Source: Hortaea werneckii (lineage: Eukaryota > Ascomycota > Dothideomycetes > Mycosphaerellales > Teratosphaeriaceae). Taken from it: 64,000 nucleotides of DNA. Shown in pieces: positions 1 to 11,234 of this stretch. The notes under the pieces are model-generated. The model searched no databases. It had not been told where the DNA came from and saw nothing but the letters and a program-made list of their open reading frames with translations. The position numbers and the translations under genes were made by a program. The stretch is taken from contig JBAOKB010000177.1 in assembly GCA_037044905.1 (NCBI GenBank), forward strand, positions 186,001 through 250,000. Reading direction: 5' to 3'. Each line of letters starts with the position of its first letter. The first letter of the stretch is position 1.

Positions 1-609
1 TTACAGTTCCAAGCATCCTGGGGCCAGTGGATTTGCGCCTTTGCGCCCTCGTTCACCGTCATCTCCAACGTCCTCCCCTTCTTCTTCGTCATGTTCTCCC
101 TCTTCAACGGCGTTGTCCGCCCCTACTCTTCCCTCCCCGTCTTCTGGAAATACTGGATGTACTACGTCAACCCGTCGACCTACTGGATCGGCGGCGTTCT
201 TGCCGCCACCCTGCACGGCCTGCCCGTCGAATGCACCGAGGAAGAAACCGCCAAATTCGACGCTCCACCGGGACAGACCTGCAGCCAGTACGCCGGCGTC
301 TTCGCCGAGCAGGCCGGCGGCTATTTGCTTAACCCCCAGGCTACGAGCAACTGCGAGTACTGCCAGTACAGCTCCGGCGACCAGTACCTCGCCAGCCTCA
401 ACATCGACGCGAGCGAGAAGTGGCGCGACTTTGGCATCTTCCTCGTCTTCGTCTTCACCAACTGGTTCCTCGTCTACTTCTTCATCTGGTCCGTCCGCGT
501 CAAGGGCTGGAGCTTCGGCATGGGCCCGCTGTTTGGCTTCCTCGGCAAGATCGCCGAGTTCGTGAAGAAGCCTTTTGTTAAGGTCTTTGGGAAGAAGAAG
601 ACGGCCTAA
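1..609 (+). CDS. PDR/CDR-type ABC transporter, C-terminal end (5' truncated by window)
   Basis: The frame is open from base 1 and stops at 607-609, giving the last 202 residues of a full-size ABC-G (pleiotropic drug resistance) exporter. Two hydrophobic segments are visible, one starting at WICAFAPSFTVISNVLPFFF and one at GIFLVFVFTNWFLVYFFIWS. They flank a hydrophilic, Cys-containing loop (VECTEEET, QTCSQYAG, SNCEYCQY) of the kind PDR proteins carry outside the membrane before the last helix. A basic tail (VKKPFVKVFGKKKTA) follows. Members of this family pump azoles, toxins and lipids out across the plasma membrane. Both nucleotide-binding domains lie upstream of the window, so substrate and subgroup cannot be judged. 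No intron or frame break is seen. Confidence 0.9.
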   Translation, partial: LQFQASWGQWICAFAPSFTVISNVLPFFFVMFSLFNGVVRPYSSLPVFWKYWMYYVNPSTYWIGGVLAATLHGLPVECTEEETAKFDAPPGQTCSQYAGVFAEQAGGYLLNPQATSNCEYCQYSSGDQYLASLNIDASEKWRDFGIFLVFVFTNWFLVYFFIWSVRVKGWSFGMGPLFGFLGKIAEFVKKPFVKVFGKKKTA

Positions 610-1024
610 AAGGGGGGAGACTGAGATTTTTCTAGCTTCTTTGCAGCTTTGAGGTGTCTCTTCTTTGATTGCTGTGTTTTGTTTCAGGTGAATTTGGGTC
701 TCTCGATAGATAATTAGCGTGGCGTTTTTTTGGGGGGAAAAAGTGAGCGAGAGAAAGAGATTCGACACGTTTGTCGTTTTAGCGATAGTATTGTAATTCT
801 CTATCAGCCAAGTCAGAATGCCTATGAGCACAGCTCTGAAAGTTCCTGGTCCTTGACACGTCTCGTATTTCCATACCGTGATTTTGTCACGGCGTCGTTA
901 AAAAGACCGAGCATTGGCGCAGTGGCGCTCTGATCATCGGTGCAGGATCCCTCTGCGCTGCGATGCGATCAAGGGCTACCTACCTAGGCAGGCACGCTTT
1001 CAGCACGGCAACCACGTTCTTGCT
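610..1024. other. Intergenic, tail-to-tail ABC transporter / HET gene
   Basis: No coding signal. It holds a T-rich 3' stretch after the ABC stop, a T7-G6-A5 homopolymer block at about 725-741, and one CTACCTACCTAGG-type motif at 976-990 that recurs in other spacers of this window. Confidence 0.6.
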
Positions 1025-3041
1025 TCATCGCAAATAGAATTCCTGCCCTTTTCTACTAACCTTGTCGTCGCCCTCTGTAGCCTCACCATGCATGAGACCT
1101 TCTACATAAGCTGTGCCTAGAACCGCGTACTCATCAGCCCCCCGTAAGCCGCGAAGTACTACCGCATAGATACAGCCCCATAGTACAGCGACCGCATCTT
1201 CAACGTCTGACGCTTTAGGCCCAAGACCGAGTCGACCCTCCACAGTGACGAATAAAGATCGATTCGTGCAAGCGGCTTTGCAGGCTTTATCGTATTCGGC
1301 TGCTAAACGCGACTGCTTATCTGAATCATCACGTCCCCTTGAAGCCGGCGGGAAGGATTGATGAGCTACAAGGTGACCTAGCCAAGCGCGAAAGGCTTCC
1401 AGATTGTCGCCAGGCAGGACGACTGCTCCTTGATGATCGGTCCCCGCTACTAGGGTCACAGCAACAGTGCTTTCTCCTTCTTCTTCGCTCATTCCCAATT
1501 CCCATAACATCGTTAATGTTCTCTGCACGACGTCGATGTAGGTGTGAGCGGACGCGAGGACATCGAAGGACGCCAGGACTTGGGCAATAGTGCCGGTCAA
1601 TGACCCACATGCAACCAGGGTACCAGGTCTAGTCGTGGACGGGTCAGAGGTTTGGTGCGGCGTCTGATGAGATCCACAACACCGGAAATGCCACTCGAGT
1701 CTCGTAGGGTCATATCTCGCATCCCAGGGACGGTCCCAGCGCGGTACCCAACTGGGAAAACCAGCGTCTCTCCAGTCGTTGTCAGTCCGACGTGAGATGT
1801 AGTTGAAGACTTCCAGACTTCGGGATTGATGAATAGCATAGAGAGTTCCATCTCTGAGGACGCCTGCAATGGATTTCTCATAGTCTACTTGCAAAAGTGA
1901 CGATGGCAAAGACGAACGTCGCAGTCTTTGGTGCAAGCCTAGAAGCCCATAGACATGATCGCGCGGCTCGTGGACCTCGAAGCTTTGCAGGTCGTCTAGC
2001 AGATTGAACAAGGTCGCTGGAGCGCGAGTCGTATTGTTGCCGAACGTCCCGTGCTCGGTGTCCGCGTACTTCCAGATCATCGCGGCATTGCCGAGACCAG
2101 TTTCGTCCCAGAAGCGAAAGTAAAGGTGGTTCTGCTTGTGGAGAAGCCATCTCGCTGTGCGGATGATGTTTTGGAAAGGTATTTGCAAGTCGCCGTAATG
2201 GCAGATGTTTTGTCTTGCTAGAGCTACTTCCTGGACCACTAGATACCATTAGCGCAGCGTTCCTCGTTTGCTCCTGTCGCTTGCACTGCAGCTTCATATC
2301 GTTGCCGCGGGAAGTGGTCATGCATGCCACTTACCCCAGAGCCTTCTGAACCAAGGGCTGGCGAATAGCTGGAGCAGAGATGGAAAGTCGAAATCGACGC
2401 GCATTGGATGTGTCGAATGTTTTGACACACCGTACTGAGCATGAACTACAGCCTCATGAAAACGACACATTTCTTTGATCTCTTCATGGACTTGACCCAT
2501 GATTGAGCGTATAGCCGTCGCAGCGGCGCTTGCTACAACATTCGGACATTCTCCCAGCCAGATGAGATTGCACTGCGCAGAAGAATAGATGTCAGCCATC
2601 ATTGATACCTGCCAGCTACGCTCCCTGAGATCTTCTTGGTTGATGCATACAGCGTCGATCCAAAGACGCCGATCGCGGTCAGGATGTCGCATGCGGCGCA
2701 AGACTTGGGCACAGTTTGCTGAGACTGGTAGGCCGTGTCCGTTCACGGTTATCTGGTGACATGCATGAACGTCGCCCCAGGCGTACGAGACCGTCTCGAA
2801 TCTAAGCGCAAAGGAATGTCAGCCAAAGGCAAACTCTGGACGACGTCCCTCTCGCCGGTCTGACGAACGATGGTGGATTCTCGAACAGATAAGCATGCTG
2901 TAAAACGCAATCGAGCGGCTCAGTACTAGAGCCGCGGCGGACAAGGAGTTGGCGGAATTCTTTTCGGTGTTCGTTCAACGGACCGTAGAGCTTCGAGCTG
3001 GCATTGTCGTGTGTTGGGACGGAGACTTCGCATGTTGACAT
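1025..3041 (-). CDS. HET-domain (heterokaryon incompatibility) protein
   Basis: Three exons on the minus strand: about 3041-2845 (or -2887), 2801-2335 and 2238-1025. The HET motifs are in order: a YGPLNEHRKEFRQLLV lead-in, FETVSYAWGD (the usual YEALSYxWG block), then LWIDAVCINQEDLRERSWQV, MADIYSSAQCNLIWLGE, and ASPWFRRLW joining VVQEVALAR across the second intron. Intron 2 (2239-2334, donor GTAAGT) is secure. Intron 1 has a clear 3' end at 2802 (branch CTGAC) but no canonical donor; 2844 or 2886 would keep frame. The ATG at 3041 is preferred over an upstream in-frame GTG. HET domains trigger cell death on non-self recognition in fungi; the long C-terminal half shows nothing I recognise. The gene is divergent from the GTPase-RING-patatin gene across about 870 bp. 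Confidence 0.85.
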
Positions 3042-3914
3042 TGAAGAGGACGGCACGTTGGATATGCTGCATTCACTTTACTCTAATCGTGTCATAAAAG
3101 GCTAGGCTGAGCTGAGCTGCTTGGATAACAGGGGAGGTCACAGTCTGTTCGCAATGTTTGCGAGGATGTTGACGGCGCACGCTCTCAGCAGCCACCGCCA
3201 GCGGATGTGTAGATAGAGTCACCAAGACTGTGCAGCTCGGCCTAAACCGATCTTATGCGGATGAGAGGGTGAAAAGGCTGAGATAACGTGATAGACTTCA
3301 CCCCGCTCAAACCAGCGCCGATTTCTTGGCTGGAGGTAATTTCGGTTCCCCATTCTGGACACTGTCCCATCTAGGAAAGAGACTTCTGGACATGGAGTTG
3401 TGAGGCTCAGGCCACCGATGCAGGGGGAGGAGGGGCTAGTGAAGATTACCATCCAAGACATCCATCAGACTCCCTGCTCATTACGTGCTACGCGAGCCAA
3501 AAATACTAGGTAGGTATAATTACAGCAACCTGGCCGGCGCATGTTGGTCAGGAACGGCAGTTCTAAGAAGGTGTCGGCATCGGCCCGCGCACATCAAAAT
3601 GGCTGAAAGCTAAAAGTATCAACTAGTGAAATGAAAGATGCCGGCCTTTGGTGGGCCCCCTTTCCCTTTGCTCGTCCCTACAATCCTCATATATGTGCGA
3701 CGGCAGTCCTTTAATCCTTTCGGTATAGCGACTGCAGTATAGCGGTTTGACTTTCTGATCGCCTGCCGGAGCGAGTGTCTTGTATGGCCGCCGTAGCGTC
3801 GTTAACACCGGCAAACTGGCGGACCAAGAGAGCCGGCGGCATGCCGCTATAAGGCCCGCCACCAACCTATGGAGAAGGACTCGTTTAGACCTCAGCGAGC
3901 CGTCTGTCCCAGAT
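3042..3914. promoter_or_regulatory. Bidirectional intergenic region between HET and GTPase-RING-patatin genes
   Basis: 873 bp with no supportable ORF lie between the two divergent starts, so the region must hold both promoters. An ACTAGGTAGGTATA motif sits at 3505-3518 and a TATATG-like stretch at about 3690. An in-frame extension upstream of the 3915 ATG runs open from about 3780 but has only a non-ATG start, so the plus-strand gene could begin slightly further upstream through an unseen exon. Confidence 0.45.
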
Positions 3915-6900
3915 ATGCCACCGCCCATGCCGGGTCAGGAAGAAGAGGACCGCGATGAGTCCGATGAGGACTCTTCCGACAGCAGCGACGAGGGACCTGC
4001 TGGGGAGTGTGAAGATGATAGATGTGGCGGTCCAGCGCTGCCGATCTGGCATTGCGTCGACTGCGACAGTTCATATTGCAGGTACGGCCGCTTTCGAACT
4101 ACAAATTGGAATCTTAACAACTCACTTTTGGCAGCGACTGTTGGCCACGACAAGGACCTCATAAACCGAAGAAGAAGGGGAGGGACAACATTCCTCACCA
4201 AAAGACTAACCCTTTTGTGGTCAAGAGACTCAAAGCTACTCTGAACCCTACACGGAAAGCTAGCGAAATTCACAAGCTACATGAGGACGATTCGAACACG
4301 AAGTGGTTTGGTGTATCGAGAGACGCCAATGGCAGGCCAAACCTGGACGACTTTGGCAGATACGCCAACCTGATGTCCACCATCTCTCCGATCGAAACGA
4401 TGGGCAGCCGATATCCTCAGCTGGTTTCGTTCATTGGAGTGACCAACGCCGGAAAATCCACTCTCATTAAGCTTCTCGTCAATCATGATCGGGACAACAT
4501 GAATCTCGACAACCAGGACATTTTCCCTTCTCCGGTTGTTGGAAGCATTGCCAACGACAGTTTGCCCACCAGTGGCGATGTACATCTCTATGCCGATCCA
4601 GCCACGCATGCGGAACAACTTCCTATCTTGTTCGCTGACTGCGAAGGCTTTGAGGGCGGAGAGCGTATCCCCTGGGGGCTCGCGCGCGACGAGGCTTGCG
4701 GTCGGAATCGGCCAAAGAAGAACCTCTCGAACCTGATCTTGTGCGCTCTCGTCCCATTGAATGGGCAACGACGGAAGAGTCGCGACAGCGAGAATATGCT
4801 GTTACGGCACTTTACCCGCGGCTGTTGTACACATTCTCTGACTGTGTCGTATTTGTCCTGCGTAACCCCAAGACTTTCCAATCTGCAGTGCTTACAAAAC
4901 TGCTTGAATGGGGCGTTGCAGCGTTGGAAAAATCCATCAATCAACCAGCATTGCCCCACTGCGTTGTTGCCGTCAATGGAACCGATCCCTCTGTCGACGA
5001 ACGAGAGTGGGATATCAGCTATGCAACGCAAAGCCTCCTTTCCTCTGTCAAGACTGCTCTGGATCCTGTCGAGGGAGTTCCGCGCTTTAGAGAGCTGGCT
5101 GAATACTGGAGATCCCTTGGCAAGCACATCTACTCTATCGAGGACCTGATCTTGCGGTACTACAGCACGTTCAAGGTCATTCGCATTCCGAGCAAGCCGC
5201 AGTACATGACCATCAATGAGCAGGTCGGCAAGCTGCATTCCATGATCAAGAGCAATTGCGAGGACTCCTTCCGTTCCAAGCGACGGGCTCGCATGCTAAC
5301 GAACGCTGATGAACTTAATGTCTATCTACAGAGTGGCTTCGATCACTTCACGACCCATCTTAATATCCCATTCAATTTCATGCAAATATCCCTTCTTCGC
5401 AACCCTATCCCAAACGACTTTGGGTAAGTGCTTCATCTGGCAAGAAAATACCATAAGTGAATAGTGTGCTGAGATTCTGGACAGCGGCCACATTCTACAA
5501 CTGTGCACAACGATCAGCAATCAGCAACCGAGTCAGCACCGACGCGTCTCCTGGCTCTTCGAGAAGCTGAGCGTGATGCTAGCATCATGCGTACTGCTTG
5601 ACTGCGCCAGATATCGGTGAGTAAATAAGTTAGTCCTTCAGATTTCTGTCCAGCATTCTGACAATCCCTGAAGTAAGGGCCGCGTCGACCAGCTGTTTGC
5701 GAACTACGAAAAATTCTTCGACTACGCCATGGGCGAATACCTAGAAATGCACTATCCCTGTTCCTTCGTCAGTCCCGACGGTAGACACTGTCAGGTCGTC
5801 AAGGCCCGCCATATGGCTAAGGGTCATCAAGACGATAAAGGCATCATCGCGTCTGGAGACTACGAGACATCCTTCGAGCCAGGCTTCGCTACCAAATGGA
5901 AACAGCAGTTGCAAGCTGCGATAGAAGCTATCCACCGTGACTTCACCTACGAGCTCGAAGAGGCTTCACATGATGAAAACGTCCAGGCCATTCCCGAAGA
6001 GCGTATTGCGCTGGACCTGCACTTGGAATACATCAACCAATTCTTCGAGGCTGTCGGCCCTGCTGCAGCTATTTGCAGCCATGCCACTTGCTTCTGCTGT
6101 CTGATGGATGTGCCGGAGCACCCGCTGCCATGCGGCCATGTCCTGTGTACAGCATGCATTAAAGCCTATGGCAAGCAGACAAAATCAACAGTGTCGCTGT
6201 CGTGTTGCCCACTGCACCGTGAGGCTACCAACTGGGTCAAGTCAGCTAATATCAAATTCAAGCCGGCGGGAGCAGGTGTGCGCATACTTTCGCTTGATGG
6301 CGGCGGCATCAGAGGCATCGTCCAATTGGAGGTGCTCCGAGCAATTGAGCAGACTCTAGGCGGCCACCTTCCAGTCCAAGCATTCTTCGATCTGATCGTC
6401 GGAACTGGAACGGGAGGTACCATCGGGGCTGCGCTAGCGATGAAGGACAGGACAGTCGATGCCAGCATCGACATGTTCAACGCCTTATGCGACCATGCAT
6501 ATACACCTCGGGTAAAAGGCGTACCCATAATAAATCAACTGGCACAGGTATGAAGCGATATTCGGTATTGTCACGAATGAAGAGATGACTGATTTTTGTG
6601 GCTGGTAGGTCATCAGTGGTGGTCCCAAGTTCAAAACGAAGCCACTCTACGCAGCTCTGAAGACTGCCTTTGGCGAGGAGACCGATTTCTTCGGTCCAGC
6701 CAGCCAGATGCGACCGGGATCACGTGTAGCTTTGACAACGACCAGCGTGACAGGACGAGAATCGATGCTTCTTGCAAACTACCGTAGACCGGAAGATCCG
6801 ATGCCCTTGTACTCCTTGGAACGACCTCATGAACCCGACATGGAGCTGAAGACTTGGGAAAGTGTAGCCGCAGCACTCGCTACTCCAGGCTACTTCCGAC

Positions 6901-9091
6901 CTTTCGAGCACCACTCCAAAACTTACTTGGATGGCGCTTTGAGAGTTTCTAACCCAGCGTATATTGCAGAACGAGAGCGCAAGCTCATCTGGCCGGATGC
7001 CCCTGACCCGGACTTATTCCTGTCGCTGGGAACGGGCCAAAACCGAATCACGGTGCTCAACAAGCTCTCAGATCGGCCAAAGGAGACGTCGTCCGCCAAC
7101 TACCTCCCGCAGCCGGGTCAGACGATCAATGAAGCTCGGAAAGCTTCCGGGAAATGGCGCGCACGTCGTATCGACGATGTCCTGGACTCTGAAGTAGCTT
7201 GGGCAGATTTCAGATCCTCAGCTGTCCGTGACCCAGCGGGAACAAGGCGTTTCATCCGCTTCAATCCTGACTTGGACCGTGAGCCACCAGCGGGTGATAG
7301 CAAGAGCGATATCGAAGCACTGCAGATGAATGTCCGAAAGCGATTACAGACACCCCACCGATTGGCGGCGCTGCGCAACGTCGCCCACAGGCTCGTAGCC
7401 TCCTCATTCTACCTCGATGTCCAAGCAAAAGCTAGCGCAGAGAAATCGGAGCAAGTGCTGTCCGCTGCCATCTCGTGCCGCTTCGACGATGGTAGTGCGG
7501 ATGTTTCAGCCCTTGGCAAGATACTCGCAGACCGGAGAGGACAAGAGTTTGAGCCCTACTTCCTAATCAAACCGGACGTTGACGGCGAGACGCAATTCAA
7601 GGTCGTCTTGACCGCGGATGTGATTCATGGTATGACGGACAATGCTGTCTTTGGGTTGCCTAATGTGTACATCCCTCTCAGAGACCAAAGCAAAGCAACT
7701 TCGATCACATTGTTCCTCTCGGAACACGACGGTCTCGAGCCGGATGGCTTTGCAATCAGCGGGCTGCCGCGCGTGATTCTAGGGGAGTCTGCAGCAGGTC
7801 CCAGTCGACGCAAGCCTATCCGATTTAGCTCTGAGCAGCGTTCTCTGCGCAGCCCGGTTCCCACGATGACAAATATGTCTCTTGAAGGAGACAATATGTC
7901 CATCAATAGCGGCGTTGTGCCTCCCAGTAGAGCGGGGAGCACGAGCGAAGAATCGTGGCGGGAAACACAATCCAAGATGGCGGCCACGAACAGTGAAGGT
8001 AGGGCCAAAATGTCGCTGGCAGAGCTTATCGCGCAGCATCAAGGCCATGGAACCAGCATCAAAGGAAGAACGAACCGATTCTGGACGTACATCGGCAACA
8101 ACCACATGGCGCAGCATCCAGAGATGTATTCTGCAGAAGAGCTTGCCAAGCATGGCTTCTCCATGTCTGGTAGACCAACCGAATCACCGACGCCACATGG
8201 CAGTTCAACAGCTTCTTATGTGAGTCCAACTTTGACGACGACTTCGACCCATTCGAGCGCCACCCAGGAAGCTATCGACCCACGAGACAGCATTCAGAGC
8301 ATAGCACCGGATACGACCAAGGAGACCGAACAAGACGAAGTGGCTCGCAGGATCCGCGAGCAGTATGAAATAGCCGCAGCCCAGAACAGCCTGCGACCAA
8401 GCAGCAGACACCATCCAAGCCTCCGACAATCCATCCGGACCCAGTCGAACCAGAACACGACGCCGAAGAGGAAGGCGAAGACGGCGGTCGCCACGACGGA
8501 CCCGAAGACGACACAGAGACGGACGGAACCCACTCACATTACAGCGGGCAGGCAGTGGAGGTGCGCGTGGCGCAGGCCAACCCCGTGGTGCAGGTACGCA
8601 TCCGCAATTCCCTTGACTCCATCCTTAGCATGTACAGTAACGGTGACGGCGGGAGGAGGCGGCACCGCGATATATAACGAAACCCTAAAAGACGGAACTT
8701 TTGTATTGACGTTTTGGTGTTTTGAGCCAGCCGCCACCACACTATCTTACGCCCGGCCGCAGCGCCGAGTTCTTCGAGCGGCAGCAGCAAACTCCGCTCC
8801 AGAGCGCCGTTGAAGGTGCTTTGCCTGATCCCAAGTAAGTTCCAATTTTCCTATCATTTTTTAATATTCTGCATTTGCCTCGCGCTTGGATATATTCTCC
8901 GAGAGTCCGAAGTGGAGCCGCAGAGAGTGGGATGCCCTAGTCTCTCCTTAGTGCATTAACCGTTGAAATTTGGAAAGGCACGGGGACAAGGCTGATTTTT
9001 TTATCATCTTGCATCTTCTAGCGCCGTTTCCCAGCTCGATAGATGGCTTGCGTCCCAGAGGAAGTACCGGTTCGCTTCGCAAGAAGAGTAG
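3915..9091 (+). CDS. Multidomain zinc-knuckle / GTPase-like / RING-like / patatin-like protein (nucleophile Ser replaced by Gly)
   Basis: Exons: 3915-4081, 4135-5423, 5485-5616, 5674-6547, 6609-8593, 8731-8834, 9022-9091; about 1,540 aa. Order: acidic N-terminus; B-box-like knuckle WHCVDCDSSYCSDCW joined across intron 1; P-loop GVTNAGKST (near residue 156), DCEG and NGTD as G1/G3/G4-like motifs; RING-like finger near 666 (TCFCC ... CGHVLCTAC ... CCPLH); patatin domain from DGGGIRG (near 736) to the DGA motif (YLDGALRV). The patatin elbow reads G-T-G-T-G instead of G-x-S-x-G, so lipase activity is doubtful. Two single-base losses are inferred, at the C run 4669-4672 and the C run 8380-8382; with both, the length is divisible by three. 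The C-terminal tail is disordered and acidic. Patatin and GTPase/NTPase combinations occur in fungal immune-like receptors; function here is inferred. Confidence 0.8.
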
Positions 9092-9437
9092 TACCAGGCT
9101 CAGAGCTGTTTCCGAGGTAAATGAAGAGAGTTGATGTTAGGCAGAGTTGTGCTTTTGTTCAAGCCGGTGTTTACTGATGGCTTCGTTTCTTGAGAGCCAT
9201 TACCAGGGTTGAGATGTTAGCATGCTGTATAGTAGCATATGTACATATTCGATTGCTTTTTGCTTCGTGATAGCTAGATACAAGCTTTCATGCGTCCCGG
9301 CTTTTTGTGTGTCTGCATGTGAGCGAAGCGGGTGATGTAAACCGGCGAACATCGAGCCACTCAACTGCCACTGTGATTTGAAGACGGCGGCATCCTCGCA
9401 TGGACTGTGCTGGTTTTCGCACATGTTGGTTGCAGTC
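9092..9437. other. Convergent 3' intergenic region
   Basis: 346 bp between two convergent stops. I see no coding signal or repeat. Confidence 0.6.
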
Positions 9438-10141
9438 TCAATGAAAAGCACCAGGCATGGGTGCATGTGGGATCGCAGGCGGTGTTCTCCCACGACTACG
9501 CCGTCTATCCTTCTTCCTGTGCTCCTTGGTGGTGCTCGAGTCGCCACTAGCCCTTTTCTCCCGTATCCGCGGTCTCTCGTTAGCAGCGGCTCCGAATCTT
9601 GGGTCGACAATGGCGGGGTCGCGGTCAGAGGGTACCTGGAACTGAACCAGATCGAAATAGTAGTCCAGGACTTCCGGGTACCGTAGACAGCTCCGCCGCC
9701 AGTCCTCGTCTACGCCCTGTTTGAAGAGCATGTTTGCCTGCTGGATCTGGGAGTGTAAGAGCTGTAGTTGTGTCGGATGGATGGGTGGGGCTCCATTGTA
9801 GCGGTAGTATAAGGTGAAGCATGGCAGAGACTGGAGGTAGGCGAGGTGGGCTTGGTAGCGAGCGCCACGGAGCTGGTGGAAGGTCGAGATGACTTGATCG
9901 CGGGCGTGGTTCAGGACCCATTCTCTTCATTCGATGTCAGCCATGCTTTGCAATGTAGGGCTTCTCTGGGGCTGTACCTGATGGTGCGCATGCCTGACCA
10001 TCTCTGCTGCGCCTGATCAAGAGCTAGTTCCAGCCTCTGGCTCTCGTGTGGGCATTCTGGGAACGGCGGGGCACCGCAAATGGCGCAGGAGGGATCAATG
10101 TCGCCTGACACTGTTGCCATAGCCGCATACGTTCCAACCAT
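9438..10141 (-). CDS. Conserved fungal protein of unknown function with N-terminal Cys motif
   Basis: Two exons, 10141-9978 and 9924-9438, with a 53-nt intron (donor GTACAG, branch GCTGAC), encode about 216 aa. The N-terminus has DIDPSCAICGAPPFPECPHE, a possible zinc-binding Cys/His cluster. An alpha-helical middle contains EWVLNHARDQVISTFHQL, YYRYNGAPPIHPTQLQLL and DEDWRRSCLRYPEVLDYYF. The tail is rich in Lys, Arg and Ser (KEHRKKDRRRSRGR). Codon use and the tight fit across the intron make it a real gene. I recognise the general pattern from hypothetical proteins of filamentous fungi but no function. The start is uncertain: ATG at 10141 or at 10120, or an upstream exon whose acceptor lies near 10160. 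Confidence 0.75.
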
Positions 10142-11234
10142 AGGTATGTTTTCTTCGTCCACTCTCGTCCGGTATCAAGGATGCATGCGGTGTATGCACG
10201 CGAGCCGTGTGGTCAGGCAAGACATGTCTTACGGTGTTTTTGAAGAGAGGCAGCCCATCTTGAGGCAGGCTCGAGGAATCATGTATGATGGAAAATGAAA
10301 CAAGAGAAAGACAGATCATACCGTCAAAACCTACCGGGACCCGCATGCTGGCGAAGATGCTCCTCGCCTGGCCCATCGAAGATGCGGAACTACTGCACAA
10401 TTGTACTGGTAACCTCCTGCACGGAAAACGTTCGCCGCCCGCGTGTCTCCATACACACCCACCGTGCCCGACGACGGCGTCTTCAGCCGCTGCACTTTCT
10501 TCGAGCGCATGCGTCGACGCCATTTCGCCGATTGGGCTGGCTGTCATGCAGCGTTGCGTTGGCGGGATGATGGCCGCTGACGGTGAGCTTGGTGGGTTCG
10601 AGATCCTCTTGTCCTGGGCCGAACTGCCGACCGCTTGCTTCAGCCTTGGGCTCATAGGGCTCATGTACAGGCAATGATCGTGTGTCTATGACTGTCACTC
10701 GGCGTGATGGTCATGGGTTGGAGGCATGGACACAAAAGAATCACTGTAGTCTTGAGCGTGCTAATTGGAAAAGGCAAGACTGTAGTCGGTTCCTCAATAT
10801 TCCAGGCTTTAATTTCATGACAATACCCTATACAATCGTGATGGGCTACACTGTCTTATTGCACATCATGCTCGTGTCGATGCTTGTGATTTCGTAACAC
10901 TCAGAAGGTCGGACTGTATTACCAGCAGATCAGGCCGTTCAGGAGATTATCAACTTGTGGGAAATGCTCAGTGATCCGATACCACTGGTATGCTTGTGTC
11001 AGGTCAATCTCGCGGTACATCTGATAACATGTGTTCCCGAAACGCTTGCATGAAGGAGCCGCATAAACCAAGGAGAGCTTCCTGTACTGACAAATGGTCA
11101 AAAGCAAAAAAGCAGCATCATAAATTCATCTGGGCCTCTGGGCCGGATAAAGCCAAAAAGCGATCCTACACATCCCAACCCAACTATACACTCCCAACCC
11201 ATCATCAAACAAGCAGACTCCAAAAGACAAATGC
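10142..11234. other. Intergenic region with weak coding-like stretch on the minus strand
   Basis: Mostly featureless. Between about 10711 and 10335 the minus strand has two abutting reading frames with coding-like composition (VHEPYEPKAEASGRQFGPGQ, then KKVQRLKTPSSGTVGVYGDT) that one missing base near 10525 would join. They are followed by a possible donor GTAGGT near 10335. This could be a 5' exon of the gene at 9438-10141, or chance. The rest (10712-11234) shows no gene. Confidence 0.3.

Noticed and set aside
1..831. 276-codon minus-strand open frame opposite the ABC transporter
   Set aside because: It is a mirror frame of GC3-rich coding DNA, Ala/Glu/Val-rich low complexity with no domain.
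8594..8677. Read-through ending of the GTPase-RING-patatin gene (stop TAA at 8675-8677)
   Set aside because: Splicing 8594-8730 in phase reaches two further exons with clear coding sequence (FFERQQQTPLQSAVEGALPD, then SQLDRWLASQRKYRFASQEE), so the earlier stop is probably intronic.
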